From G965197555 sp965197555 (GTDB lineage: Bacteria; Chloroflexota; Dehalococcoidia; Lucifugimonadales; UBA3495), in the NCBI GenBank assembly GCA_965197555.1, contig OZ240213.1:3596001-3660000 (forward strand): a DNA stretch of 64,000 bases. Direction: 5' to 3'. Both the position numbers and the translations under genes were made by a program. The stretch's first letter is position 1. Every line of letters starts with the position of its first letter. Below the pieces are notes generated by a model that saw only the letters and a program-made list of their open reading frames with translations, had not been told where the DNA came from and made no database searches. This document shows, one piece after another, positions 57,322 to 64,000 of the stretch.

Positions 57322-58028
57322 ACCATGCCGCCCTGATGCAGCAGCTCATCAAGGCCGCCAACTCTGCCTTGGACCTGCTGTTTCCCCTGAATTGCGAGGG
57401 ATGCAACAAGGAAGGTAAGCTGATCTGCGACACCTAAGTTCAAGAACTGCCCAGGCTCTCAAGACCCTTTTGCGAAATCTGCGCCCAGCCGGGCGCTGCC
57501 GGAACCTGCGACTGGTGCCTGGAAATCGCGCCAGCCATCTCCGGCCTTCGGGCGCCTTTTCTTATGGAGGGGTCCGTTCGGCGGGCAGTACATAGCCTGA
57601 AATACCGGGGAGTCCGTGCGACCGCACCGGAGCTTGCCTTATTAATGGCCCAGTACCTGGAGAGTCAACGAATTCCCGGCGATGTGCTGGTACCGGTACC
57701 ATTGCACCGTCGGCGCCTTCGGAACCGTGGGTACAATCAAGCCTCTCTATTGGCGAGGGAACTAGGAAAGCTGACCGGTCTAACAGTGATGGAGAATCTA
57801 CTTGAAAGGACCTCGGATTCACCTCCTCAGATTGAAGCTACTTCCAGAGCTGAGCGGCGGTCCAACGTAGAAGGAATTTTCCGATGTATGGGCCAAGCGA
57901 GTGGCCTCAAGGTACTCCTCATAGACGACGTCGCCACTACCGGGAGCACCCTTTCCGCCTGCGCGGTCGCGCTACAGGACGCCGGAGCCAAGTCGGTGTG
58001 GGGTCTGACATTGGCCAGGGAAGAATGA
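57318..58028 (+). pseudogene. comF: ComF-family phosphoribosyltransferase-like gene with internal stop
   Basis: The frame from ATG 57318 to the stop at 58028 encodes 236 residues of ComF, a competence-associated PRTase-fold protein. The zinc ribbon has CEGC (26, 29), C37 with a stop codon (TAA 57435-57437) exactly at the position of the fourth Cys (40), and later CEIC (52, 55) and CDWC. The PRTase part is intact: VLVPVPLHRRRLRNRGYNQASLLAREL and the PRPP loop LLIDDVATTGSTLSAC. Both sides of the stop are in the same frame. A functional restart at ATG 57564 would give only the PRTase part. Competence DNA uptake is the usual role. Confidence 0.85.
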
Positions 58029-58222
58029 TGGTCGCACCCGGCCATGGTCTTTAGCATGTGGCGGTAAAGAATGCCGGTGGTCCAACCAGCCCATGGAGTC
58101 AAACAATAGTAGTGGAACCGGCTGCTGTGAGACTCAGGGGCTTTTCATTTTCGACCTAGCGCTAATTCCTTCGTTCGACCCCGGTTCCAGCCAGGGGCAT
58201 GCTCTAAGCCTGTTGAAGGGCC

Positions 58223-58282
58223 GTCCGTTCATGGTTCGACAGGCCTGTCCTGAGCCCGCCGACGGGCTCACCACGAACGGAC
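58223..58282. repeat. REP-like nested palindromic element
   Basis: A 60-bp unit with outer inverted arms GTCCGTTC (58223-58230) and GAACGGAC (58275-58282). Inside are the palindrome GACAGGCCTGTC (58238-58249) and the hairpin TGAGCCCG-CCGA-CGGGCTCA (58251-58270). It resembles intergenic repeats with GTTCGACAGG and CACCACGAACGG ends known from many bacterial genomes. Only one copy is seen in this window. Confidence 0.7.
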
Positions 58283-58304
58283 TCTCACGCAATCTCCGAG
58301 AATG

Positions 58305-58338
58305 AAAAAGCCCCGGACTGTGCCGGGGCCTTTCTTTA
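58305..58338. terminator. bidirectional intrinsic terminator
   Basis: The stem GCCCCGG (58310-58316) pairs with CCGGGGC (58323-58329), loop ACTGTG. CTTTCTTT follows on +, and AAAAA precedes it, which gives a T tract on -. It serves both comF and the convergent gene at 58426. Confidence 0.85.
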
Positions 58339-58425
58339 GCCGATTATCTGTTTGCGCCTGTCGTTACGCTGTTATCGACGTCCTCTTAGCCGCAACTGGG
58401 CTCTTAGTTTTCCCAATTCCCCCGG

Positions 58426-59016
58426 TTATCGTTCCGGGGCAGGCGGTGCTGGCGTTGCACGCTCCGCCGGTATTATCGGCGGCCTATTAAAGCTCCCGAG
58501 TTTGCGAGGCGGCACGTCCTTCTGGTCCTCGCGGATTGACAGTGGGAGCAAATCGGACACGTCAATCCTAACGACTGATCGAAGCGCTCTCTCTAGGAAT
58601 GGACCGCCAGTTTCCTCATCGAGCATAATAATCTTTTGCGCCCAGTCGGATACGTCGCTGGTCCTGGGGTCTAGATCGTGCATCTCCCCTTCGAACACGT
58701 AGAGGTGCACCGGCCGGTCCAGCTTCCATGCTTGGCTAGAGCCCACATGCGCCACATTCACCCCAACAGCCTCAAGCGCGTCACGGTATGGCATTATCTT
58801 GCCGTAGATAGCCGTCGGGTCGCCCTTAAGGAATGGTCCAATGCCTGTCCGAGCTTCGCGCAAGGCCCAGTTGATATTGCCGCCCTCTTCGAGGATGGCT
58901 GCATCCCCAGTAGATTCAGCTGAGCTACTGAGGGCGCTCACCAAGAAGAACCCTGTAATCGCTATGACTGCCGTCACCGCGAAGGCGACAAATTGGAATC
59001 TTTTTCTGATTATCAT
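58426..59016 (-). CDS. Membrane-anchored or secreted hypothetical protein, 196 aa
   Basis: A 196-residue protein with an N-terminal positively charged start and one hydrophobic segment (MIIRKRFQFVAFAVTAVIA, residues 1-19, extending to about 31), so it is exported or membrane-anchored. The rest is polar, with Arg/Asp-rich segments (RPVHLYVFEGEMHDLDPR, LRSVVRIDVSDLLPL) and a Pro/Ala-rich C-terminal tail (ERATPAPPAPER). I recognise no family. The next gene upstream (59048) is also a secreted unknown protein, 31 bases away, likely in the same transcript. Confidence 0.65.
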   Translation of the reverse strand: MIIRKRFQFVAFAVTAVIAITGFFLVSALSSSAESTGDAAILEEGGNINWALREARTGIGPFLKGDPTAIYGKIMPYRDALEAVGVNVAHVGSSQAWKLDRPVHLYVFEGEMHDLDPRTSDVSDWAQKIIMLDEETGGPFLERALRSVVRIDVSDLLPLSIREDQKDVPPRKLGSFNRPPIIPAERATPAPPAPER

Positions 59017-59047
59017 ATCTATCCCCTTTTGTCACAAATCCACTTAC

Positions 59048-59716
59048 TTACGGTCTATCGTAGAACCGCCAATTACCGCAACCCACTAGGTCCTGCCACG
59101 AATAATTAGCCGGCGAATTGTTGGTTTGAGCCATACCACATAGCGAATAGAAATTGCCGTCGCTGGTACTGCGGTAAGCCGTGCCGGTGTCGTCCGAGTC
59201 ACCGATATCGTCACTGGTGTCCGTAACCTCGGCGCCCACCATGACACTTGCCGTTGATGAGGTTCCGATGTTGACTGTCTCATCCGCCACGTTCAACTCG
59301 TTGAAGTAGATGTCCCAGTTGCCGCCAGTATCGTGCTTCACCTGGTAGTTGTACGAGGTGCCGATACTGAGGTTGACGTCAATTCTCTCCGAATCGCTCG
59401 CCGACCCATCGTGGTACGCCCAATATGGGCTTGGGTCTTCAGAATGGGCCTGGTCCTTGATCCAGCCGATTTCAACGTATTTGCTACCGGAAGTTGAGGC
59501 AATCCGGTTGTAGGCCCAGTTCACCGTAACAGACGGGTCCGATGTTTCTATACTCGCGTACGCTCCAGCGTTGGTCTGTGCGTTGTGCGCTATGATATTT
59601 ATAAGGGCTGACGCCCGGGCGCTGTCTGTCTGGCGCATTACGACCATGGACACAGCCACGGCTGCGACCGCAACCAGGGCAACAACGCCAACAACTAGAA
59701 ACCGCGATACCTTCAT
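59048..59716 (-). CDS. Secreted hypothetical protein, 222 aa
   Basis: A 222-residue exported protein. The N-terminus MKVSRFLVVGVVALVAVAAV is a clear signal or anchor. The mature part is rich in Asn, Ser, Thr, Asp and Tyr (NYQVKHDTGGNWDIYFNELN, DTSDDIGDSDDTGTAYR), with two Cys near the C-terminus, and suggests a beta-rich extracellular domain. The start at 59716 is chosen because GGCGGA lies before it and the signal peptide begins there; the upstream part is unrelated. Function unknown. It precedes the 58426 gene on the same strand. Confidence 0.65.
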   Translation of the reverse strand: MKVSRFLVVGVVALVAVAAVAVSMVVMRQTDSARASALINIIAHNAQTNAGAYASIETSDPSVTVNWAYNRIASTSGSKYVEIGWIKDQAHSEDPSPYWAYHDGSASDSERIDVNLSIGTSYNYQVKHDTGGNWDIYFNELNVADETVNIGTSSTASVMVGAEVTDTSDDIGDSDDTGTAYRSTSDGNFYSLCGMAQTNNSPANYSWQDLVGCGNWRFYDRP

Positions 59717-59967
59717 TTTTCCGCCGTTCATGTTATCTAAACTTTTTGTCCGCCGACATGAGGCGACGAAGGTAACATGAGCGGAGAAGATTGCCAACAT
59801 GCACAAATTCGTATACAGACCCGCAAAATTGCCCGGATGTGAGACCAGGGGCGTTTGACAAAGACCCTCAACTTTGGTCAAATTACCCTACTACTCAAGG
59901 GACTAATAGCCAACCAAAGGTACCATCAGACCGTTTTTCCAAGCCAATTGAACTGGGAGGTACGGAC

Positions 59968-60957
59968 ATGGCAGGCAAGACTTACGTCTACGTGGGAGCA
60001 GAGGCCGACGGACTGTATCGCAAGGAAGCGGGAGACGACCGCTGGGAAAAGTTGGCTAAGGGTATGCCACCTTCTCCAGAGGTGCGGGCCATAGCCATCG
60101 ACCCAAGAGATTCCAGCGTAATGTTCGTAGGAACGCAGCGAGGTGTATTCAAAAGCACGAACAGGGGCGACGAATGGCGGCGGGTGAACCTGACCGAAGG
60201 CCGCACAGTCTGGTCGTTCAAGTTTCATCCTCAAAACCCTGACATCATGTTCCTGGGAACAGAGGGCAGCGAAGTCTACAAGAGCGAGGACGGGGGAGAG
60301 AATTGGCAGTACCTATCCACTGTCTCCAACCCCGATCAGCACCAGATGGCGTTTGCGATGCGCATCCTGGGAATCGCCATCGAACCCGGCAACACAAACC
60401 AGATGTACGCTGCCTTAGAGGTAGGAGGAGCGGCCCAAAGCTCCGACGGTGGGAAGACATGGAAAATAGTCAACAAGAATTTTGCTGGAGACGTTGACCT
60501 GCTGGACTTGCACGGGGTTACCGTTGGCGCTCCCGAAAATCGAACAGCCTTCATTTCCAACCGCGTTGGTGTTTGGCGCACCAGAGACCAAGGCGAGAAC
60601 TGGGAGAATCTCAACTTCGACCAGTTCAGCCATATCCAATATTCCAGGGGAGTGGAAGTAGCGCCCAACGATCCCAACACCCTCTACGCCTGCGTAGGCC
60701 TGAATTTCGGCAGCGAGGAGGGTGGTGTGCTGCGCTCCACCGACGCCGGCGACAGCTGGCAGCGGTTCGACCAAGGCGTCAGCCCCAAGAGCACCACCTT
60801 CGGAATCGCGATCAATGAGCACGACCCTCAGCAGGTGTATTTCTGCACCCGGCGGGGTCAGGTGTTCGGGACCCATGACGGCGGTGGCACCTGGAAGGAA
60901 CACCCGGTCCCGGACATGGCGGTCAACGTCAAGGCCGTGGCCTGCGCTTCTGCCTGA
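59968..60957 (+). CDS. Asp-box (BNR-type) beta-propeller protein
   Basis: A 329-residue protein with five or more Asp-box motifs (SxDxGxxW): SEDGGENW, SSDGGKTW, TRDQGENW, STDAGDSW and THDGGGTW, separated by about 50-60 residues, as in six- or seven-bladed propellers of the sialidase / Vps10 / YCF48 type. The N-terminus AGKTYVYVGAEADGLY has no signal peptide, so it is likely cytoplasmic, or exported by another route. The start is ATG 59968 with GGGAGG 7 bases before it. No catalytic sialidase residues are evident, and the substrate or partner is unknown. Confidence 0.82.
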   Translation: MAGKTYVYVGAEADGLYRKEAGDDRWEKLAKGMPPSPEVRAIAIDPRDSSVMFVGTQRGVFKSTNRGDEWRRVNLTEGRTVWSFKFHPQNPDIMFLGTEGSEVYKSEDGGENWQYLSTVSNPDQHQMAFAMRILGIAIEPGNTNQMYAALEVGGAAQSSDGGKTWKIVNKNFAGDVDLLDLHGVTVGAPENRTAFISNRVGVWRTRDQGENWENLNFDQFSHIQYSRGVEVAPNDPNTLYACVGLNFGSEEGGVLRSTDAGDSWQRFDQGVSPKSTTFGIAINEHDPQQVYFCTRRGQVFGTHDGGGTWKEHPVPDMAVNVKAVACASA

Positions 60958-61004
60958 CGTCGCCGGGACAATCATCCGTCGATCAATCAGGATCGAACAA
61001 TCAG

Positions 61005-61042
61005 ATAGGGGCGGGTTTGAAACCCGCCCCTATAGTTTTTCT
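61005..61042 (+). terminator. intrinsic terminator after the beta-propeller gene
   Basis: A perfect 13-bp stem, ATAGGGGCGGGTT (61005-61017) with AACCCGCCCCTAT (61021-61033), loop TGA, followed by AGTTTTTCTT. It lies 48 bases after the stop at 60957. Confidence 0.92.
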
Positions 61043-61092
61043 TGGGGAAACCGAGGGTTAACGGCGCTGCACAAGGCCTGTGTCACGGGGGA

Positions 61093-61674
61093 TTAGGGCC
61101 GGACCCAGGTCTCCGACCAGGCTAGACATGCAGTGCTGCTGACCTTATCGCCGCGCATTTCCTGGAACACTTGCCCCTCAGGAACCAATCCATTAATGGT
61201 TATCTGGGCTTTTCGCGCTGGCACGAAGCAGCTATAAACACCGTGGGGGCGGCCGCCACTACCTGCGGGTACCACCAGCATGAAAGGGTCGACGAAATCA
61301 TACCAAGTAAGAGCTATCGCATCCTCGTCGCTCTCCACGGTCTCGGTCCAGAAAGAGCGTCCATCGCCTTGTTTGCTAAATGCCGCCTCCACCACCGGAA
61401 TGCTTTGGTCCGCGAATTCAGGGAACAACATGGTCTCGATCTCGTCTTGGAGCCAGCGTGCCAAGGCGATGTTGTCGGAATACAAACGAACCTCGTCATC
61501 AATGATATCGCTCTTGATCAGCAGTACGTGCCCCGGCCCTCCGGGGGAAAGCAGCACTCGCCAGTGGCTGACCCTGGTAGTCTGGGCTCCTCCCTCCTCA
61601 CGGGCGAGGCGGATAAACGAGTTCTCACCGGTTAAGCGGATGCTGTTGGGATCTGTAGGGTTTGACGCCGTCAT
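61093..61674 (-). CDS. Hypothetical protein, 193 aa
   Basis: A 193-residue soluble protein without signal peptide, membrane span or recognised motif. It is moderately rich in aromatic and acidic residues (VRLYSDNIALARWLQDEIETMLFPEF, DAIALTWYDFVDPFMLVVP) and has the composition of a folded protein. It is monocistronic, downstream of a convergent beta-propeller gene and its terminator. The function is unknown; the coding case rests on length, codon-like composition and an ATG start with no obvious alternative. Confidence 0.65.
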   Translation of the reverse strand: MTASNPTDPNSIRLTGENSFIRLAREEGGAQTTRVSHWRVLLSPGGPGHVLLIKSDIIDDEVRLYSDNIALARWLQDEIETMLFPEFADQSIPVVEAAFSKQGDGRSFWTETVESDEDAIALTWYDFVDPFMLVVPAGSGGRPHGVYSCFVPARKAQITINGLVPEGQVFQEMRGDKVSSTACLAWSETWVRP

Positions 61675-61835
61675 GGGTGTGTCCCCCTTGTTAACTTTTC
61701 GCTATATGGCCAACGACTTCCAGGATATGGGACGAGCCGTTAGAGCCGTAGTATCTCAACAAGAGAGGGGCCGCCCGGGCTTATTTGGGACGGCCCTCAG
61801 TCTCCTGCTTAGCTTGCAAATTGGTGGGTTGAGAC

Positions 61836-63020
61836 TTACTCCTTGGCAGGGAACCAGTCCTGCTTCCATGGGAAGTCCCCACCCTCTGCGTCAAAGGCGG
61901 GCAGCCCTTGCTCTATCCGCTCCCGGTAGGGGCTGGTGATGGGTTCGTTGTAGGGATAGATGCCACCTTCGTATGACTCCGGGCCCTTCTTGAAATGCTT
62001 GGCCTGTTCGATCGTCTCCACGAAAGGCATATTGATGTCGTATAGCTGCTCCAGCCGCTTGGGACGCGGACCTGCTTTAGAAACATGGCCGTACAGGTCA
62101 GTGCCCAGGATGCCCTCAGCCATCCAAACGCAATCTATGAGCTTGTCGATGTCGACTCCGGTCTCGACGCCCATATCCTCCATCATGTGTAGCAGGTCCT
62201 CGGATGGCGCCATCCCCGTAGCCCGGCCGTTGCCGCAGTAAGGACAGCCACCGAAGCCGCCAATGGTGCCGTCCAGCTCCAAAGTGTCCTCTGGGCTGAG
62301 AGTACGCATTGCCGCATAGCCGGAAGCTATGGCCATGTTCCGACCGTTGTGCAAATGCAGGCGGAAATGATCGATCTCAGGCCATCGCTCCTTGACCCGG
62401 TACACGCTCTCCTCCACCTTTGCGGGAGTGCAATGGCTCATCGGATCACCCATGGAGCAGCTACGCACTTTGATGCCCACCTCGTCCCACAACCCATGTT
62501 GTTTCTCCAGCAGGTTCATCAATGTGTCCACGGGAAACTCGCCCAGGAAGTTGGAGCCCCAGCTAGCGTTGCAACCGATGCCCGCCTCGGTGATGTTGAG
62601 CTCCTGGGCTTGAGCAATTATTTGGGGCCACCGCTCCATCTCTTGCATTTGAGAGCGGTTCGTGTTCCTCCGAGCGAAGACATCACACATATGGCATGTC
62701 AAGCGTGGATAAGGATCACGCTCGATGCTCAACGGAGGCGAGTAAGCCCGGGCCCGCTCGACCCCTCGGGCGTTCAACGCCAAGGCGGAGTAGGTAACCC
62801 CCGGCTTGGGATTGAACCTGGTGACTATCTCGTCGATGCGGGCCATTTGCGGGGTCCACTTGGGGCTAACGAAGGACCCTACCACTATTTGCTTCAGACC
62901 CGTTTCGGAGAGAGCATCCAGCAACTCAACTTTGTCATCAACCGAGATCTCGGCGTTTTCAATCTGCATGCCCTCCCGCATGCCTTCTTCTTTGTAGGCT
63001 AACTTGGGCCACTTATACAT
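61836..63020 (-). CDS. HMG-CoA-lyase-like / HMGL-domain protein
   Basis: A 394-residue TIM-barrel protein of the DRE-TIM metallolyase superfamily (HMG-CoA lyase, citramalate and isopropylmalate synthases). The N-terminal block EEGMREGMQIENAEIS is the DxR-containing segment, in altered form, and FRLHLHNGRNMAIASGY carries the His-x-His divalent-metal site. GGFGGCPYCGNGRATG is the HMG-CoA-lyase-like Cys loop, but with CPYCGNGR in place of the usual CPYAxGASGN. Overall length is longer than human HMGCL-type enzymes (about 300). Lyase or aldolase activity on a keto- or hydroxyacyl substrate is the cautious call. The upstream thiC promoter is divergent. Confidence 0.75.
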   Translation of the reverse strand: MYKWPKLAYKEEGMREGMQIENAEISVDDKVELLDALSETGLKQIVVGSFVSPKWTPQMARIDEIVTRFNPKPGVTYSALALNARGVERARAYSPPLSIERDPYPRLTCHMCDVFARRNTNRSQMQEMERWPQIIAQAQELNITEAGIGCNASWGSNFLGEFPVDTLMNLLEKQHGLWDEVGIKVRSCSMGDPMSHCTPAKVEESVYRVKERWPEIDHFRLHLHNGRNMAIASGYAAMRTLSPEDTLELDGTIGGFGGCPYCGNGRATGMAPSEDLLHMMEDMGVETGVDIDKLIDCVWMAEGILGTDLYGHVSKAGPRPKRLEQLYDINMPFVETIEQAKHFKKGPESYEGGIYPYNEPITSPYRERIEQGLPAFDAEGGDFPWKQDWFPAKE

Positions 63021-63182
63021 CGGGTCCTCCTTTCCCTACAAGGGGACAGAAATGGATGTTGCTCTGCCTATTCAACTATACCATCGGGGATTCGGTTATC
63101 ACCGACCGACCGTACGCCGGATTGTATTTTGCCCCTTGATTCCATGTCAAGAATCAGGAAGCGGACTGCTTGGGAGGGCGCG

Positions 63183-63212
63183 TTGACACCAATTCAGTGT
63201 CCCGCCTATAAT
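63183..63212 (+). promoter_or_regulatory. sigma70-type promoter of thiC
   Basis: A perfect -35 TTGACA (63183-63188) and perfect -10 TATAAT (63207-63212) are separated by 18 bases. Transcription would start near 63220, just before the TPP riboswitch. Confidence 0.85.
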
Positions 63213-63242
63213 CGAGTTGTTTTAGCAATAGAAATTGCCAAG

Positions 63243-63340
63243 GCACGTAGGGGAGCTCGGTTGAGCCGGGCTGAGAGGGCGGCCTCTTTTGCCGCCGACC
63301 CTTGCGAACCTGACCTGGGTAATGCCAGCGGAGGGAAGCG
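63243..63340 (+). ncRNA. TPP riboswitch (THI element)
   Basis: The conserved TPP aptamer elements occur in order: GGCTGAGA-type CTGAGAG near 63270, a GGCGGCC...GCCGCC P3 helix, then ACCCTTGCGAACCTGACCT (63298-63316), GGGTAATGCCAGCG and GAGGGAAG (63331-63338). It lies between a strong promoter and thiC, the classic target, and senses thiamine diphosphate. The exact outer helix limits are approximate. Confidence 0.95.
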
Positions 63341-63356
63341 GCGCCCGTCTTGGTGA

Positions 63357-63397
63357 AAGGCTGCCAACCCCTTTCGTTGGTGGCCTTAGTTATTTTT
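63357..63397 (+). terminator. terminator-like hairpin (expression platform of the TPP riboswitch)
   Basis: AAGGCTGCCAA (63357-63367) can pair with TTGGTGGCCTT (63377-63387), 11 bp including two G-U pairs, with a 9-base loop, followed by AGTTATTTTT. It ends just before the GGAGG of thiC (63398-63402). This is consistent with control by premature termination when TPP is bound. Confidence 0.7.
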
Positions 63398-63408
63398 GGA
63401 GGTGCTTC

Positions 63409-64000
63409 ATGGTAGGCGTAGCCGACGTAGGTCATCTGCTCGAGGGCAAGGCGAATTTCCCCGCCAGCAAGAAGGTATACAAGGAGGGATCGCGCCCCGA
63501 TGTTCGTGTGCCCTTCCGGGAGGTGACCCTCACGCCCACCGCGGGCCGCTTCGGCAACGAAGATAACGCCCCGCTGAGCCTCTACGACACCAGCGGCCCC
63601 TACACGGATGATGCCGTCAAGCTGGACCTGAGACAAGGGCTTCCGGCGCTACGGTCACCATGGATTCTCGAACGGGGCGACGTGGAAGAATCGACAGAGC
63701 ATCGCATCGGCCACAACGGCCACAACGGCCAGGGAAAGGCGCAACCCTTCCCCGGGCTGCAGCGCAAGCCGCTGCGGGCCAAGCTGGGCCGCGCCGTTAC
63801 GCAAATGCACTACGCACGTAGTGGCATCGTTACCCCGGAGATGGAATTCATTGCTTTGCGCGAGGGAATGGATCCGGAACTCGTGCGCAGCGAAGTCGCC
63901 AGAGGCAGAGCCATAATCCCGGCCAACATTAACCACCCCGAGTCCGAGCCGATGATCATAGGCCGCAACTTCCAAGTGAAGATTAACGCCAACATCGGCA
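63409..64000 (+). CDS. thiC: Phosphomethylpyrimidine synthase ThiC (5' part, runs off window)
   Basis: The frame from ATG 63409 stays open to the window end (about 197 residues). It encodes the N-terminal part of ThiC, which converts AIR to HMP phosphate in thiamine synthesis through radical SAM chemistry. Conserved segments are PNVRVPFREV-like RPDVRVPFREVTLTP, LYDTSGPYTD, MHYARSGIVTPEMEFIA, and GRAIIPANINHPESEPMIIG followed by NFQVKINANIG. A short HNGHNGQGK insertion near residue 105 is unusual. GGAGG precedes the ATG by 6 bases. The [4Fe-4S] Cys triad would lie in the missing C-terminus. Confidence 0.97.
   Translation, partial: MVGVADVGHLLEGKANFPASKKVYKEGSRPDVRVPFREVTLTPTAGRFGNEDNAPLSLYDTSGPYTDDAVKLDLRQGLPALRSPWILERGDVEESTEHRIGHNGHNGQGKAQPFPGLQRKPLRAKLGRAVTQMHYARSGIVTPEMEFIALREGMDPELVRSEVARGRAIIPANINHPESEPMIIGRNFQVKINANIG

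Larger units (their letters stand above)
58029..58425. other. Convergent intergenic region with REP-like element and terminator
   Basis: 397 bases between comF (+) and a membrane-anchored protein (-). No gene is supported. It holds the palindromic element 58223-58282 and the bidirectional terminator at 58305-58338. Confidence 0.7.
63021..63408 (+). other. Regulatory region upstream of thiC
   Basis: These 388 bases hold no gene. They contain the thiC promoter, the TPP riboswitch and its terminator-like hairpin, listed separately. Confidence 0.8.

Noticed and set aside
59791..59967. An N-terminal extension of the beta-propeller protein from an upstream ATG
   Set aside because: It has no ribosome site and no similarity to the propeller; GGGAGG marks the ATG at 59968 instead.
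61762..61797. A GC-rich hairpin after the HMGL-like gene
   Set aside because: The stem is interrupted and the following bases have no T run on the - strand, so it is unconvincing.

Overview
The window reads as one chromosomal segment of a bacterium with roughly 57-60 % G+C (judged by eye, not counted). Gene content fits an uncultured Chloroflexota, for example a marine SAR202 / Dehalococcoidia-like lineage. It carries rpoB-rpoC and secA beside many dispersed catabolic oxidoreductases: two LLM flavin monooxygenases, a CaiB/BaiF CoA transferase, an acyl-CoA dehydrogenase-like flavoprotein, a BKACE/DUF849 enzyme, a GMC oxidoreductase, MmgE/PrpD and an HMG-CoA-lyase-like enzyme. The taxon is an inference from content and style, not from an rRNA gene. 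No rRNA, tRNA or CRISPR was seen.

Layout. 0.3-5.6 kb: a ThDP enzyme, a MocR/ARO8-type aminotransferase and a retropepsin-like protease on +; a dihydropyrimidinase-like hydrolase and a frameshifted VOC protein on -. 5.9-18 kb: a sigma70-type promoter, rpoB, rpoC (with an unusual acidic/Gly tail), pyrD overlapping rpoC, then secA. 18-21.6 kb: a copper locus on - (CsoR with a candidate operator, DUF1330, CopA, YHS protein). 21.8-28.4 kb: single metabolic genes, including a broken MoaD/ThiS gene, BKACE, a rhomboid protease, a cytidylate-kinase-like protein and a GNAT. 28.5-30.9 kb: trpA-aroH-aroF (no trpB). 30.9-34.3 kb: a rearranged locus. A 196-bp exact direct repeat (the 3' end of a CAAX-protease gene) flanks a CAP/SCP lipoprotein gene that is split by a 1241-bp IS630-family element with 19-bp perfect inverted ends and a TA target duplication. 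34.6-43 kb: AtzG/GatC-like protein plus amidase, cyclase, HAD phosphatase, GT20 trehalose-phosphate-synthase-like enzyme, an unknown protein, YfcE-like phosphoesterase, and membrane pyrophosphatase. 43.2-57.3 kb: flavin enzymes (including a halogenase-like protein with an extra C-terminal domain) and other catabolic or repair-like genes. 57.3-61.7 kb: Nudix/comF (comF has an internal stop), a REP-like palindromic element, a bidirectional terminator, two exported unknown proteins, and an Asp-box beta-propeller. 61.8-64 kb: HMG-CoA-lyase-like gene, then a promoter, TPP riboswitch and thiC, which runs off the window.

Three conserved genes (VOC, MoaD/ThiS, comF) each carry a single lesion. Either the assembly has occasional base errors or these genes are decaying; the sequence alone cannot decide. 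The most informative structures are the IS630/CAP/CAAX rearrangement, the halogenase-like fusion, the catalytic Asp-to-Glu change in TrpA, and the repeat and RNA elements upstream of thiC, the GMC gene, csoR and secA. I did not identify a clearly new multi-gene defence or mobile system.
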